NCBI GenBank assembly: GCA_964374095.1
Contig: CAYJXJ010000011.1
Coordinates: forward strand, 1-49,086
Length of the DNA: 49,086 nt
From: CAYJXJ01 sp964374095
GTDB lineage: Bacteria; Elusimicrobiota; Elusimicrobia; UBA1565; UBA9628
Direction: 5' to 3'
The notes below the pieces were generated by a model that had not been told where the DNA came from, ran no database searches, and saw nothing but the letters and a program-made list of their open reading frames with translations. A program made the translations under genes and the position numbers. Shown in pieces: positions 18,607 to 26,283 of this stretch; within the stretch, counting starts at the first letter, position 1; every line of letters starts with the position of its first letter.

Positions 18607-19533
18607 CTAGCATGAGCGGAAATACTCGATCGTGCGCCGGAGGCCCTCTTCCAGGGGCACTTCCGGCTTCCACTCCAGCTCGCGCCTAGCTAAGCGGATG
18701 TCGGGTTGGCGCACCCGGGGGTCGTCGACGGGCAGGGGCTTGTGCACGATCTTAGAGCGCGAACCGGCGAGCCTGCGGATGGTGCGGGCCAGTTCCAGGA
18801 CGCTGAGCTCGGCGGGATTGCCGATGTTGACGGGGGTTTGGATCTTGGAATGCAGGAGCCGGCAAATCCCGCGCACCAGGTCCGAGACATAGCAGAGGCT
18901 GCGGGTCTGCCCCCCGCTCCCGTAGACCGTGATGGGACGGCCGGCCAGGGCCTGGGTGATGAAGTTCGGGACCGCGCGCCCATCCGCGCGGCGCATGCGG
19001 GGGCCGTAGGTGTTGAAGATGCGCACGATCCGGACCGGTATCCGGTGCATGCGGTGGTAGGCCATGGTCATGGCCTCCGCGAAGCGTTTGGCCTCGTCGT
19101 AGACCGCCCGCGGGCCGATGGGATTGACGTTTCCCCAATAGGATTCGGGTTGAGGCGAGACCTGCGGATCGCCGTAGACCTCGGAGGTCGAGGCGAGCAT
19201 GAAGACGGCCTTCTGGTGCTTGGCCAGGCCGAGGGTGTTGTGCGTGCCCAGCGCCCCGGCCTTGAGCGTCGGGATGGGGAAGTTCCCATAATCCACGGGG
19301 CTGGCGGGGCTGGCGAAGTGGAGCACGGCGTCGAGTTTCCCCGGGACGTGGATGTAGGCGCTGACGTTGCGGCGGATGAAGGAGAACCGCGGATGGCTCC
19401 GGAGGGGGACGATGTTTTCCAGGCGCCCGGTCAGGAGGTTGTCGAGGACCGTGACCGTGTGCCCCCGGGAAAGGAAGTGCTCGGCCAGGTGGCTCCCGAT
19501 GAAGCCCGCGCCTCCGGTGATGAGTATGCGCAT
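18607..19533 (-). CDS. uxs: UDP-glucuronate decarboxylase (UDP-xylose synthase-like)
   Basis: 308 residues, full length for the extended SDR family. N-terminal NAD-binding TGGAGFIGSHL; SER/THR region ASTSEVYGDP; catalytic YDEAK (YxxxK); then RIFNTYGPRMRRADGRAVPN and VYGSGGQTRSLCYVSDL, both characteristic of UDP-glucuronate decarboxylase (UXS/SXD) rather than the 4-epimerases. It converts UDP-glucuronate to UDP-xylose in the cytoplasm, and its substrate would be made by the UDP-glucose dehydrogenase upstream in the same operon. Its ATG overlaps the stop of a 19-codon ORF (TGATG), so its translation is probably coupled. The dTDP-glucose dehydratase alternative is less likely given the gene context. 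Confidence 0.9.
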   Translation of the reverse strand: MRILITGGAGFIGSHLAEHFLSRGHTVTVLDNLLTGRLENIVPLRSHPRFSFIRRNVSAYIHVPGKLDAVLHFASPASPVDYGNFPIPTLKAGALGTHNTLGLAKHQKAVFMLASTSEVYGDPQVSPQPESYWGNVNPIGPRAVYDEAKRFAEAMTMAYHRMHRIPVRIVRIFNTYGPRMRRADGRAVPNFITQALAGRPITVYGSGGQTRSLCYVSDLVRGICRLLHSKIQTPVNIGNPAELSVLELARTIRRLAGSRSKIVHKPLPVDDPRVRQPDIRLARRELEWKPEVPLEEGLRRTIEYFRSC

Positions 19534-19592
19534 CAGGGCATGCCGCCGGCAGGCGGCTTGTCCTGATGGTCATCAGGAATTGCGTTGACCAT
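19533..19592 (-). CDS. Tiny coupled ORF between UGDH and UXS (19 residues)
   Basis: Encodes MVNAIPDDHQDKPPAGGMP. Its ATG overlaps the UGDH stop (TGATG) and its TGA overlaps the UXS ATG (TGATG). The first half coincides with hairpin B. It may be a true leader-like peptide whose translation melts the hairpin and hands ribosomes to UXS, or simply the coding by-product of that arrangement. The peptide has no recognisable motif. The end of UGDH here is reconstructed by collapsing the neighbouring assembly gap. Confidence 0.45.
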   Translation of the reverse strand: MVNAIPDDHQDKPPAGGMP

Positions 19593-19596
19593 CAGG
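19562..19596 (-). other. Intergenic hairpin B of the sugar operon
   Basis: Perfect 11-bp stem CCTGATGGTCA / TGACCATCAGG with a 13-nt loop, covering the UGDH stop and the first codons of the 19-codon ORF. It shares its 3' half and loop end with hairpin A near 18.58 kb, with paired substitutions in the stem. Confidence 0.7.
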
Positions 19597-21087
19597 GGCG
19601 GCCGACGCCGCAGTAGATGAAGCCCAAATCCCGCGCGGCCTTGGGGTCGTNNNNNNNNNNNNNNNNNNNNNNNNNNNNNNNNNNNNNNNNNNNNNNNNNN
19701 NNNNNNNNNNNNNNNNNNNNNNNNNNNNNNNNNNNNNNNNNNNNNNNNNNGGGCGGCCGACGCCGCAGTAGATGAAGCCCAAATCCCGCGCGGCCTTGGG
19801 GTCGTAGAGGTTGCGGCCGTCGAGGATCAGCGCGGTGCGCATGCTCCGGCGGGCCCGCCCTAGGTCGAGGTCCTTGAACTCGGGCCACTCGGTGACCAGG
19901 GCCAGGGCGTCGGCGCCCCGGAGGGCTTCCGCGGCGCTCCGGCAGAAAATCGCGCCCCTAAACTCCGATAGGACCCGGGCCCGGGGCATGGCCACCGGGT
20001 CATAAGCCCTCACCCGGACCCGGCGCTCCTTGAGGGCGCGGGCGATGTCGACGCTGGGCGCGAAGCGCATGTCGTCGGTGTGGGGCTTGAAGGAGAGGCC
20101 CAGCATCGCGACCGTCTTTCCTTCGAGGTTCCAGAGGTTCTCCTCGATCTTTCGCATGATCCAGGTCTTCTGGTGCTCGTTGATTTCCTTGACCGCCCTG
20201 AGCAGTTGGAAGTCGTAGCCCTTCTGCCGGCTGAGCCAGTAGAATGCCTCGAGGTCCTTCGGGAAGCAGAAGCCCCCAAATCCCAGCCCCGCGCGCAAAA
20301 AGAGCGGCCCGATCCGGCGGTCGAGGCCCATGCCCTGGGCCACGAGGTTGACGTCGGCCCCCACTTTCTCGCAGAGCGCGGCGACCGCGTTGATGTAGGA
20401 AATCTTGGTGGCGAGGAAGGAGTTGGACGCGTGCTTGATGAGCTCGGCGCTTTTGACGTCGGTGACGAGGATCGGCGCCTTGATGGCCCCGTAGAGTGAG
20501 CGCATGACCGCCTCGGCGCGCGGGGAGGAGACTCCGAGCACGATGCGGTCGGGCTTCAAGAAATCGTTGACGGCGGAGCCTTCGCTGAGGAACTCCGGGT
20601 TGGAGACCACGTCGTAGGGGACCTCCCGGCGGTTGAAGCGTTGGACGGTCTTGGAGACCCATTCCCCGGTCTCCACGGGGACCGTGGACTTATCGACGAT
20701 CACGGTGTAGTCGCGCATGTGCTTGGCGACCTCTTCGGCGACCTTCTCGACACCCGAAAGGTCGGCCGAGCCGTCGGGCCGGGGCGGGGTGCCGACCGCG
20801 ATGAAGACCACCTGCGACCGGCGTCCCCGGGGGTTCAAGCCCTCGGCGACGGCGGCGGCGAAGGAAAGCCGGCCTTCGCGGATATTGCGCCGGAAGAGCT
20901 TCTCGAGCCCCGGCTCGTAAATGGGCACGCGTCCGGCCTTGAGCGCGCGCAGCTTCTTCGGATCGGAGTCCACGCAGACGACGCGGTGGCCCAACTCGGC
21001 CAGGCAGGACCCCGTGACCAGCCCCACGTAGCCGCTGCCCACCACGCAGATATCGAGGCGGGACGGCGTCCCGGGGTGGATGGGCAT
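19592..21087 (-). CDS. ugd: UDP-glucose 6-dehydrogenase (interrupted by scaffold gap)
   Basis: Cytoplasmic NAD-dependent oxidation of UDP-glucose to UDP-glucuronate. Features: N-terminal Rossmann motif VVGSGYVGLVTGSCLAELGH; ESTVP-like VDKSTVPVETG; the active-site segment GFGGFCFPKD with catalytic Cys (Phe replaces the usual Ser before Cys); a central helix region; and C-terminal Rossmann GKTVAMLGLSFKPHTDDMR. The only interruption is a 100-N gap near the 3' end whose flanks are the same 55 bases. Removing the gap and one copy gives an uninterrupted 446-residue protein ending GVGRP-stop at 19592-19594, the normal length. First gene of the leftward operon; divergent from a second nucleotide-sugar dehydrogenase. 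Confidence 0.93.
19596..19805. other. Scaffold gap (100 N) with 55-bp duplicated flanks
   Basis: N-run at 19651-19750. Bases 19596-19650 and 19751-19805 are identical. The simplest reading is two contigs that overlap by 55 bp (a k-mer-sized overlap) joined with a default gap, so the real sequence probably lacks 155 of the bases shown. Confidence 0.93.
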
Positions 21088-21097
21088 TTCGTACCGT

Positions 21098-21202
21098 CAA
21101 TTTTTGCAAAATTGCCGGTGGGGAGCAAGCCGAGGCCAGTGGGGTCACAACCCGCCAAAAGACAAATTACACAAATTTGTCTTATGGCGGGGTGTGTCCC
21201 CA
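21098..21202. repeat. Long imperfect inverted repeat in divergent intergenic region
   Basis: 21140-21168 pairs with 21174-21202 around a 5-base loop: 29-bp arms with 3 mismatches (outer TGGGGTCACAACCC, inner GACAAATT). An AT-rich 7-bp palindrome (CAATTTT-TGC-AAAATTG) is at 21098-21114. It lies between the divergent starts of UGDH and the second dehydrogenase, so it could be a REP- or MITE-like element or a regulatory structure. No strong sigma-70 promoter is obvious on either side. Confidence 0.7.
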
Positions 21203-21232
21203 TTTTCTTAAATTTTCGCCCGGCGTCCGCCT

Positions 21233-22534
21233 ATGCCCATGACCCTCAAGCGCGCCTTGAACGAGCGTTCCACCCGCATCGGCGTGGTGGGATTGGGCTA
21301 TGTGGGGCTGCCCTTGGCCATGGAGTTCTGCCGGAAGGGCTTCAAGGTGACGGGCTTCGACACCAGCCCCGAGCGCGTGGGCCAATTGAAGTCCGGGCGC
21401 TCCTACGTCCTCGACGTCCCCTCCGACGATGTCTCCAAGGCCGTGAAGGCCGGGCTTTTCTCGCCCCACAGCACCTTCGACGCCTTGTCGGGCCAAGAGG
21501 TTCTCATCATCTGCGTGCAGACCCCCTTGCGCAAGACCCGCGAGCCCGACATCACCAATATCATCGCCGCGGTCTCCCAGATCGCCCAGCGCCCCAAACC
21601 CGGCCGGCTCATCATACTCGAGAGCACGACCTACCCGGGCACCACCGAGGAGATTCTCCTGCCGCTCTTGGGGAAGACCGGCCGCCTCGGCCGGGACTTC
21701 TACCTCGCTTACTCACCGGAGCGCGTGGATCCGGGCAACCACACCTGGCGCATTTCCAACACCCCGAAGGTGGTGGGGGGGGCCGATCCCGTCTCGACCA
21801 GGCTGGCCGTGGAAGTTTACTCGCAGATCGTGGAGGCCGTGGTTCCCGTTTCGAGCACGCGGGCCGCCGAGGTGGTCAAGCTCTTGGAGAACACCTTCCG
21901 CGCGGTCAACATCGCCTTGGTCAACGAGATGGCCCAGATCTGCCACCATCTGGGCCTGGACGTCTGGGAGGTCATCGGCGCGGCGGCCACCAAACCCTTC
22001 GGCTTCATGCCTTTTTACCCCGGCCCGGGGATCGGCGGGCACTGCATCCCGAAAGACCCCCAACTCTTGAGTTGGAAGATGAAGTCCCTCAACTATGAGA
22101 CCCGGTTCATCCAGCTGGCCACCACCATCAACGGGTCCATGCCCGAGTACACCGTGAGACGAATCGCCGAAACCCTCAACGGCGACCGCAAGGCGTTGAA
22201 CGGCAGCCGCATCCTCGTTTTGGGGGTCTCCTACAAGCCGGGCATCGGGGACTACCGCGAGTCGCCTTCCCTGGACGTCATGGAGCTCCTGCTGCAGGGC
22301 AAGGCCCGCGTGAGCTACCATGATCCCTTCGTCCCGGCCGTCGAAGCGGGCGGGGAGCGCCTGAAGTCCGTCGCGCTGACCGACGCCGTCCTGAGCCGGG
22401 CCGACTGCGTGGCGGTGCTCACGGCGCACCGCGAGGTGGACTACGTCCGGGTGGAGCGGCTCGCCAGGCGCGTCTTCGACGCCCGGGACGCGACCCGGGC
22501 CCTGGGGCGGAGCCCTCGGGTCAGCAGGCTCTGA
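21233..22534 (+). CDS. UDP-N-acetylglucosamine/mannosamine 6-dehydrogenase (WbpA/TviB/WecC-like)
   Basis: 433 residues, full length. N-terminal Rossmann GVVGLGYVGLPLAMEF; CVQTPLRKTREPDI (the longer loop of the UDP-HexNAc dehydrogenase group); ESTTYPGTTEE; AYSPERVDPG; KLLENTFRAVNIALVNE; active-site GPGIGGHCIPKDP with catalytic Cys; C-terminal VLGVSYKPGIGDYRESP. GHCIPxDP and SPERVDPG distinguish it from UDP-glucose dehydrogenase. It would oxidise UDP-GlcNAc or UDP-ManNAc to the uronic acid for a surface polysaccharide. ATG 21239 is an alternative start. It ends 1 bp before the histidine kinase start, so the kinase is likely co-expressed. Confidence 0.92.
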   Translation: MPMTLKRALNERSTRIGVVGLGYVGLPLAMEFCRKGFKVTGFDTSPERVGQLKSGRSYVLDVPSDDVSKAVKAGLFSPHSTFDALSGQEVLIICVQTPLRKTREPDITNIIAAVSQIAQRPKPGRLIILESTTYPGTTEEILLPLLGKTGRLGRDFYLAYSPERVDPGNHTWRISNTPKVVGGADPVSTRLAVEVYSQIVEAVVPVSSTRAAEVVKLLENTFRAVNIALVNEMAQICHHLGLDVWEVIGAAATKPFGFMPFYPGPGIGGHCIPKDPQLLSWKMKSLNYETRFIQLATTINGSMPEYTVRRIAETLNGDRKALNGSRILVLGVSYKPGIGDYRESPSLDVMELLLQGKARVSYHDPFVPAVEAGGERLKSVALTDAVLSRADCVAVLTAHREVDYVRVERLARRVFDARDATRALGRSPRVSRL

Positions 22535-22535
22535 A

Positions 22536-24311
22536 ATGGACGCCTTCGAACGCCGCTGCCTGGACGCGATCCAGACCCTGGGCAAGGCCCTGGGGAGCCT
22601 CAGCCTCTATAAGCTCGGCCATCCCACGGTGGTGGCCATGATCGACATCGCTCACAAGCAGTTGACCGACGCGATCTCGCAGTCCCCCGAGGGGGCCCTG
22701 GCCCTCGTCGTCGACCAGGACAAGCTCATCGCCAACGGCAGGATCGTGGGCTCGCTCGAGCAGGTCCCCACGTCCATCGGCCAGACCTTCGAGCGCTTCA
22801 AGCTGGCGAGCCTGACCTTCCGCGCGGGTCTGGAGACCAAGGAGCTCATGGCGTTCCTGGAGCTGGCATCCTCACGGCCGGACTCCGCCGACGCCGCCGA
22901 ACCCAAGGCGTTCATGGATGCGCGCGGGGTCGCCAACCTCTCGCTCAACGAGGCCGTCTACGTGCGGGGTGGAGAAGAGGCCGTCAACCAGGCTTTGGAG
23001 GCGCGCTCGATCGATGAGACGCTCAAGGCCCTGGTGGGCAGCGCGGTGACCGATCCGGAGAAGCAGAAGAAGGTTTACGACCGGGTGCGCGAACTCCTCG
23101 AGTCGGACATCCAGAAGCGCATCGACGAGGTCACCAGGCCCCTGATCCGCGAGCGCAACACCGCCGTGAACCAGGCCACCCGCGCCACGGCGGTCGTCGA
23201 GAACATGGCCGACGGCGTGATCGTCGTCGATGACGAAGGCAAGATCCTCATGATGAACCCCGCGGCCGAGGAGATCTACTCGACCACGCTCGCTCAGTCC
23301 GCGGGCCAGCCCCTGCACGCCCAGGCGGGAGAGGAGCACCTGGTGAGCCTCGCGGCGAGCATCAATACCCCCGCGGACCACCCGATTCCCACCGACGTCA
23401 CGATCCAGGCCGTCGAGGACACGCGCCGGACCCTCAAATCCGCCGCGGCCGTGGTCCAGAACGAAGCCGGGCAGGTCGTCGGCATGGTCCACTCCCTCGC
23501 GGATGTGGCCAAGCAGAAGGAGCTCTCCCGCATACAGCGGGACTTCGTCGCGCACATGACCCACGAGCTGCGGGCGCCGCTCTCCTCGATACGAGCCGCC
23601 CTCGATATCCTGCAGGAGGAGTTCACCGGCCGCCTGAAGGAGGAGGAGACCCGGATTTTCTCCTCGGCCCTGATGAACTCGGACCGCCTGGAGAAGCTCA
23701 TCAACAGCATCCTCGACTTCGCCAAGCTCGAGGCCGGAGAGATGCGGGTCTACCCCAAGGCCTCCGAGCCCCACCTCCTGGCCCAGGAGGGCGTGGAGGG
23801 GCTGCGGCCCTGGGCGGCGCGGCGAAATATCGACCTATCCTTGAGCGTCGAGCCCCAATTGCCGCTGGTCCTCGCCGATGGGCAGCGCGTCGTCCAGGTC
23901 CTGGTGAATCTCCTCTCCAACGCCATCAAATTCACCCCCAAGGCCGGGAAGGTCTCCGTGCGCGTCTCCCGGCACGCCGACTCGGCCGCGAGATTCGTGG
24001 TCTTCGCGGTGACCGACAGCGGTCCCGGGGTCCCGGTCTCCGAGCGCGAGCGCATCTTCGAAAAATTCATCCAGGTCGCCTCAGGCGAGACTCACGTCGG
24101 CGGCACCGGCCTGGGGCTCTCCATCGCCAAGGCCCTGGTCCATATGCAGGGGGGCCGCTTGTGGCTGGAGAGCGAAGTCGGCATCGGCTCGACCTTCCTC
24201 TTCACGGTGCCCATCTACGTTCCTCCGGCGGGTGAAGTCCTGCGCGCCCCCGAAGCGGCGCCGGGGAAGCCGGAAGTTCCCTGGTGGAAGAAACTGCTGG
24301 GGCTGCAGTAG
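22536..24311 (+). CDS. Soluble PAS-domain sensor histidine kinase
   Basis: 591 residues. An N-terminal ~170-residue all-alpha region of unknown type is followed by a helical linker (150-205) and a PAS domain (~205-320: VVENMADGVIVVDDEGKILMMNPAAEEI). Then HisKA with phospho-acceptor His343 in HMTHELRAPLSSIRA, and an HATPase_c domain with N box NLLSNAIKFTPKAG, G1 DSGPGVP, F box FEKFIQ and G2 GGTGLGLSIAK. There is no transmembrane segment, so it is cytoplasmic or membrane-associated through partners. No cognate response regulator is adjacent. It follows the nucleotide-sugar dehydrogenase by 1 bp, which hints at a link with envelope polysaccharide. The tail overlaps the convergent ComF frame by 110 bp. 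Confidence 0.93.
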   Translation: MDAFERRCLDAIQTLGKALGSLSLYKLGHPTVVAMIDIAHKQLTDAISQSPEGALALVVDQDKLIANGRIVGSLEQVPTSIGQTFERFKLASLTFRAGLETKELMAFLELASSRPDSADAAEPKAFMDARGVANLSLNEAVYVRGGEEAVNQALEARSIDETLKALVGSAVTDPEKQKKVYDRVRELLESDIQKRIDEVTRPLIRERNTAVNQATRATAVVENMADGVIVVDDEGKILMMNPAAEEIYSTTLAQSAGQPLHAQAGEEHLVSLAASINTPADHPIPTDVTIQAVEDTRRTLKSAAAVVQNEAGQVVGMVHSLADVAKQKELSRIQRDFVAHMTHELRAPLSSIRAALDILQEEFTGRLKEEETRIFSSALMNSDRLEKLINSILDFAKLEAGEMRVYPKASEPHLLAQEGVEGLRPWAARRNIDLSLSVEPQLPLVLADGQRVVQVLVNLLSNAIKFTPKAGKVSVRVSRHADSAARFVVFAVTDSGPGVPVSERERIFEKFIQVASGETHVGGTGLGLSIAKALVHMQGGRLWLESEVGIGSTFLFTVPIYVPPAGEVLRAPEAAPGKPEVPWWKKLLGLQ

Positions 24312-25032
24312 CCCTCACGCCCCGGCGCGCCAACACCAAGGCTCGGACTTCCGCGGCTCCGGCTTCCTGAAGGGCCTTGGCGCATTCCTCCAGGGTTTGG
24401 GTGGTGGTGGCGACGTCGTCGATGAGCAGGAGGCGCCGGCCGAGGACCGTCTCCGTCGCCGAAAAGGCTCCGGCGAGGTGCTTTCCGCGCCCGCGGCGGC
24501 CGAGCTTCCACAGCGGCCGGGTCGCGCGGCGGCGCGACAGGGCCTCCAGGACCGGCAGCCCCGATGCCGCGGCGACGACTTCGGCCAACATGAGGGCTTG
24601 GTTGTAGCCGCGCTCCCTGAGGCGGCCGCGGTGGAGGGGGACCGGGACCAGCCCATCTCCGCCGGCCAACTCAGGCGTTCGAGCCAGGGCCGCGGCCATC
24701 TCGCGACCCCCCGCCGCGGCGGCGTCGCGTCGGCCGCGGAACTTGAAGGCGTGGACCAGGGACACCGCGGGGCCGCGGTATTCAAAGGCCGCGCGCACGA
24801 TCCGGCAGGAGAAGAGGCGCCGGCCGCAGGGCGGGCAATGGGTCCGCTCGGGGCCGACGCGCATGCCGCAGCGGGCGCAAAGGGGCGCTTCGGCCGGAAC
24901 GAGGGCCCGGCGGCAGGGCGCGCAGAGCGGCTCCGGATAGTCCCGGGGCATGTCGCCCCGGCAGTGGGCGCAGGTCTGGGGCAGGAGCCAGTGGAGCAGT
25001 GTGCGGCCTAGTTTGGAGACCGTCGGTCTCAT
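24202..25032 (-). CDS. comF: ComF-family phosphoribosyltransferase-like protein
   Basis: 276 residues. N-terminal zinc-finger cysteine pairs (CAHC, CAPC, CARC, CPPC), then VPVPLHRGRLRERGYNQA, diagnostic of ComF/GntX, and a PRPP-binding-like loop LLLIDDVATTTQTLEE in the C-terminal half. Family members take part in natural transformation (ComF) or gluconate utilisation (GntX); the precise activity is unknown. The family normally ends soon after the LVLAR segment, so the last ~40 residues, which lie antisense to the kinase 3' end, are probably a non-conserved extension. Confidence 0.9.
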   Translation of the reverse strand: MRPTVSKLGRTLLHWLLPQTCAHCRGDMPRDYPEPLCAPCRRALVPAEAPLCARCGMRVGPERTHCPPCGRRLFSCRIVRAAFEYRGPAVSLVHAFKFRGRRDAAAAGGREMAAALARTPELAGGDGLVPVPLHRGRLRERGYNQALMLAEVVAAASGLPVLEALSRRRATRPLWKLGRRGRGKHLAGAFSATETVLGRRLLLIDDVATTTQTLEECAKALQEAGAAEVRALVLARRGVRATAAPAVSSTRELPASPAPLRGRAGLHPPEERRWAP

Positions 25033-25055
25033 GCTGATGCGTTCGCCCTTCGCGG

Positions 25056-25454
25056 TTAGAGCCGCTGGCAGGGTCCGGCCACAAGGGCCCTGCGCTTGGG
25101 GTCGACCATGAGCGCGAGGTGCTCCAGGACGAGCTGGCCGATGAGCGGCTGGCAGCCGGGAGGTCCCACCAGGCAGTCCGTCTTCATCTCGAGGCCGCCG
25201 ATGGCCAAGGAGACCGTGCCGGCGCGATCCAGCAGGACGCGTTCCGCGTTGGCGAGTTCGGCGATCCTCTTGTCGAGCCTGCGAAGCCCGAGGCGCTTGA
25301 CCAGGTCGGGCGGCAGCAGCATCATGACCGCGCCCGTGTCGACGAGCGCGGAGATTTTCTCCGTTCGGATTTTACTTCTCGCGAGCCTGCCGAGTTCGAA
25401 AAGCAGGACGTCGCCTTCATTGCGCAGGGTTACCTGCGCGCGAACCTCGCCCAT
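25056..25454 (-). CDS. Retropepsin-like aspartic protease domain protein
   Basis: 132 residues from ATG 25454, chosen because GGAGGTGAA sits at ideal spacing; ATGs at 25469 and 25499 are upstream in frame. Motifs: ALVDTGAVMMLLP (catalytic Asp in DTG), a central LDRAGTVSLAIGG strand, and QPLIGQLVLEHLALMVDP matching the hydrophobic-Gly end of single-domain clan AA proteases, which act as homodimers. No signal peptide. Its partner gene lies divergently across a 68-bp palindrome. The bacterial substrates of this family are mostly unknown. Confidence 0.8.
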   Translation of the reverse strand: MGEVRAQVTLRNEGDVLLFELGRLARSKIRTEKISALVDTGAVMMLLPPDLVKRLGLRRLDKRIAELANAERVLLDRAGTVSLAIGGLEMKTDCLVGPPGCQPLIGQLVLEHLALMVDPKRRALVAGPCQRL

Positions 25455-25501
25455 GGGCTTCACCTCCATAGTATAACAGCGGACCGGAGTCCCTGCCATG
25501 C

Positions 25502-25569
25502 TATACGATCAGGGGGGGTAAAAAGTTCCCGGAAAATTCCGGGAACTTTTTGGGGGGGTTGATCGTATA
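25502..25569. repeat. 68-bp palindrome with two same-strand G7 tracts (copy 2)
   Basis: Outer arms TATACGATCA (25502-25511) / TGATCGTATA (25560-25569); inner arms AAAAAGTTCCCGGAA (25520-25534) / TTCCGGGAACTTTTT (25537-25551), loop AA. Between outer and inner arms each side carries GGGGGGG on the same strand, so these tracts cannot pair. The right half recurs before recQ (12175-12206). It lies in the divergent promoter region of two aspartic-protease genes. Confidence 0.88.
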
Positions 25570-25606
25570 CATAACCTGGTGTGAGAAGGCAATTGGGGGG
25601 TATACT

Positions 25607-25987
25607 ATGGGGATGACATTCGTCGACGCAGGGGTCGGCAATCCCGGAAGGCTCGGGTCCGTCCGCAAAGTGAGGTTTCTCGTGGATACCGGAGCCTTTC
25701 TGAGCGTGGTTCCGGGGGCCGTTCTGCGCGGGTTGGGAGTGCGGTCGTTCACGGTGCGCAGTTTCCGGCTAGCCGACGGTCGCATGATCCGGCGCCGCGT
25801 CGGGGTGGCGAGCTTTCGCTTCGGCCGGCTCGTTGGTCAGGCGGAGGTGGTCTTCGGCCGCCCGGCGGATGAATCGCTCCTAGGGGTCGTGACCCTGGAA
25901 AGCCTCGGCCTGGAAGTCGATCCGCGCACGCGCCGGCTCAAACGGACGAAGATGTACCTCATGCCGATCCTCTTCGGCAGGAACTAG
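25607..25987 (+). CDS. Retropepsin-like aspartic protease domain protein
   Basis: 126 residues from ATG 25607 (GGGGGG upstream; an alternative ATG at 25613). VRFLVDTGAFLSVVPGAVLRGLGV carries the catalytic DTG near residue 28. FGRPADESLLGVVTLESLGLEVDP near residue 90 corresponds to the C-terminal hydrophobic-Gly motif of clan AA single-domain proteases. Both this gene and the divergent one are preceded by TATACT directly before ATGG. The two proteins resemble each other in layout but not closely in sequence, so a heterodimer is possible though speculative. Confidence 0.8.
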   Translation: MGMTFVDAGVGNPGRLGSVRKVRFLVDTGAFLSVVPGAVLRGLGVRSFTVRSFRLADGRMIRRRVGVASFRFGRLVGQAEVVFGRPADESLLGVVTLESLGLEVDPRTRRLKRTKMYLMPILFGRN

Positions 25988-26217
25988 CCGAGCGTGCCGA
26001 CGTAAAGCGCGGCTAAAAATCCCGGCACCGTCATCAGTCCGTTGGCTGGGCCGCCTTGCTCCGCGGCCTCGGGAAGCATGGTTTCGGCGATCATGGCGAG
26101 CATCGCCCCGGCGCCCACTCCCTGCATCGAGGCGAAGACGTTGGGAGGCGCCCCGCCGAAAGCCGCGTATCCGACGAGCGCGCAAACCCCGCACAAGAGG
26201 GTCAGCGAGGCCCACAT
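25984..26217 (-). pseudogene. C-terminal remnant of a ZIP-family metal transporter
   Basis: 77 residues with two or three membrane segments: MWASLTLLCGVCALVGYAAFG, then GVGAGAMLAMIAETMLPEAAEQGG, then GLMTVPGFLAALYVG. GAMLAMIAETMLPEA and the following GG-LMT-PGF are typical of the last helices of ZIP (zinc/iron permease) proteins, which are normally 230-270 residues. Similarity seems to continue slightly upstream of the ATG (TQIIR) and to stop at the GTACGCGCGTAC palindrome. The N-terminal two thirds are absent, so this is most likely a truncated, non-functional gene. The stop overlaps the 3' end of the opposite-strand protease gene. Confidence 0.65.
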
Positions 26218-26230
26218 CCGGATGATCTGT

Positions 26231-26242
26231 GTACGCGCGTAC
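26231..26242. repeat. GTACGCGCGTAC palindrome, copy 2
   Basis: Perfect palindrome followed by AGTTACGG. It lies at the point where the ZIP-like coding similarity ends, and downstream of the SprA-like gene and its coupled small ORF. Confidence 0.8.
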
Positions 26243-26283
26243 AGTTACGGAACAGGCCGTCGGCTGTCGTCAATTTTTTGGGG

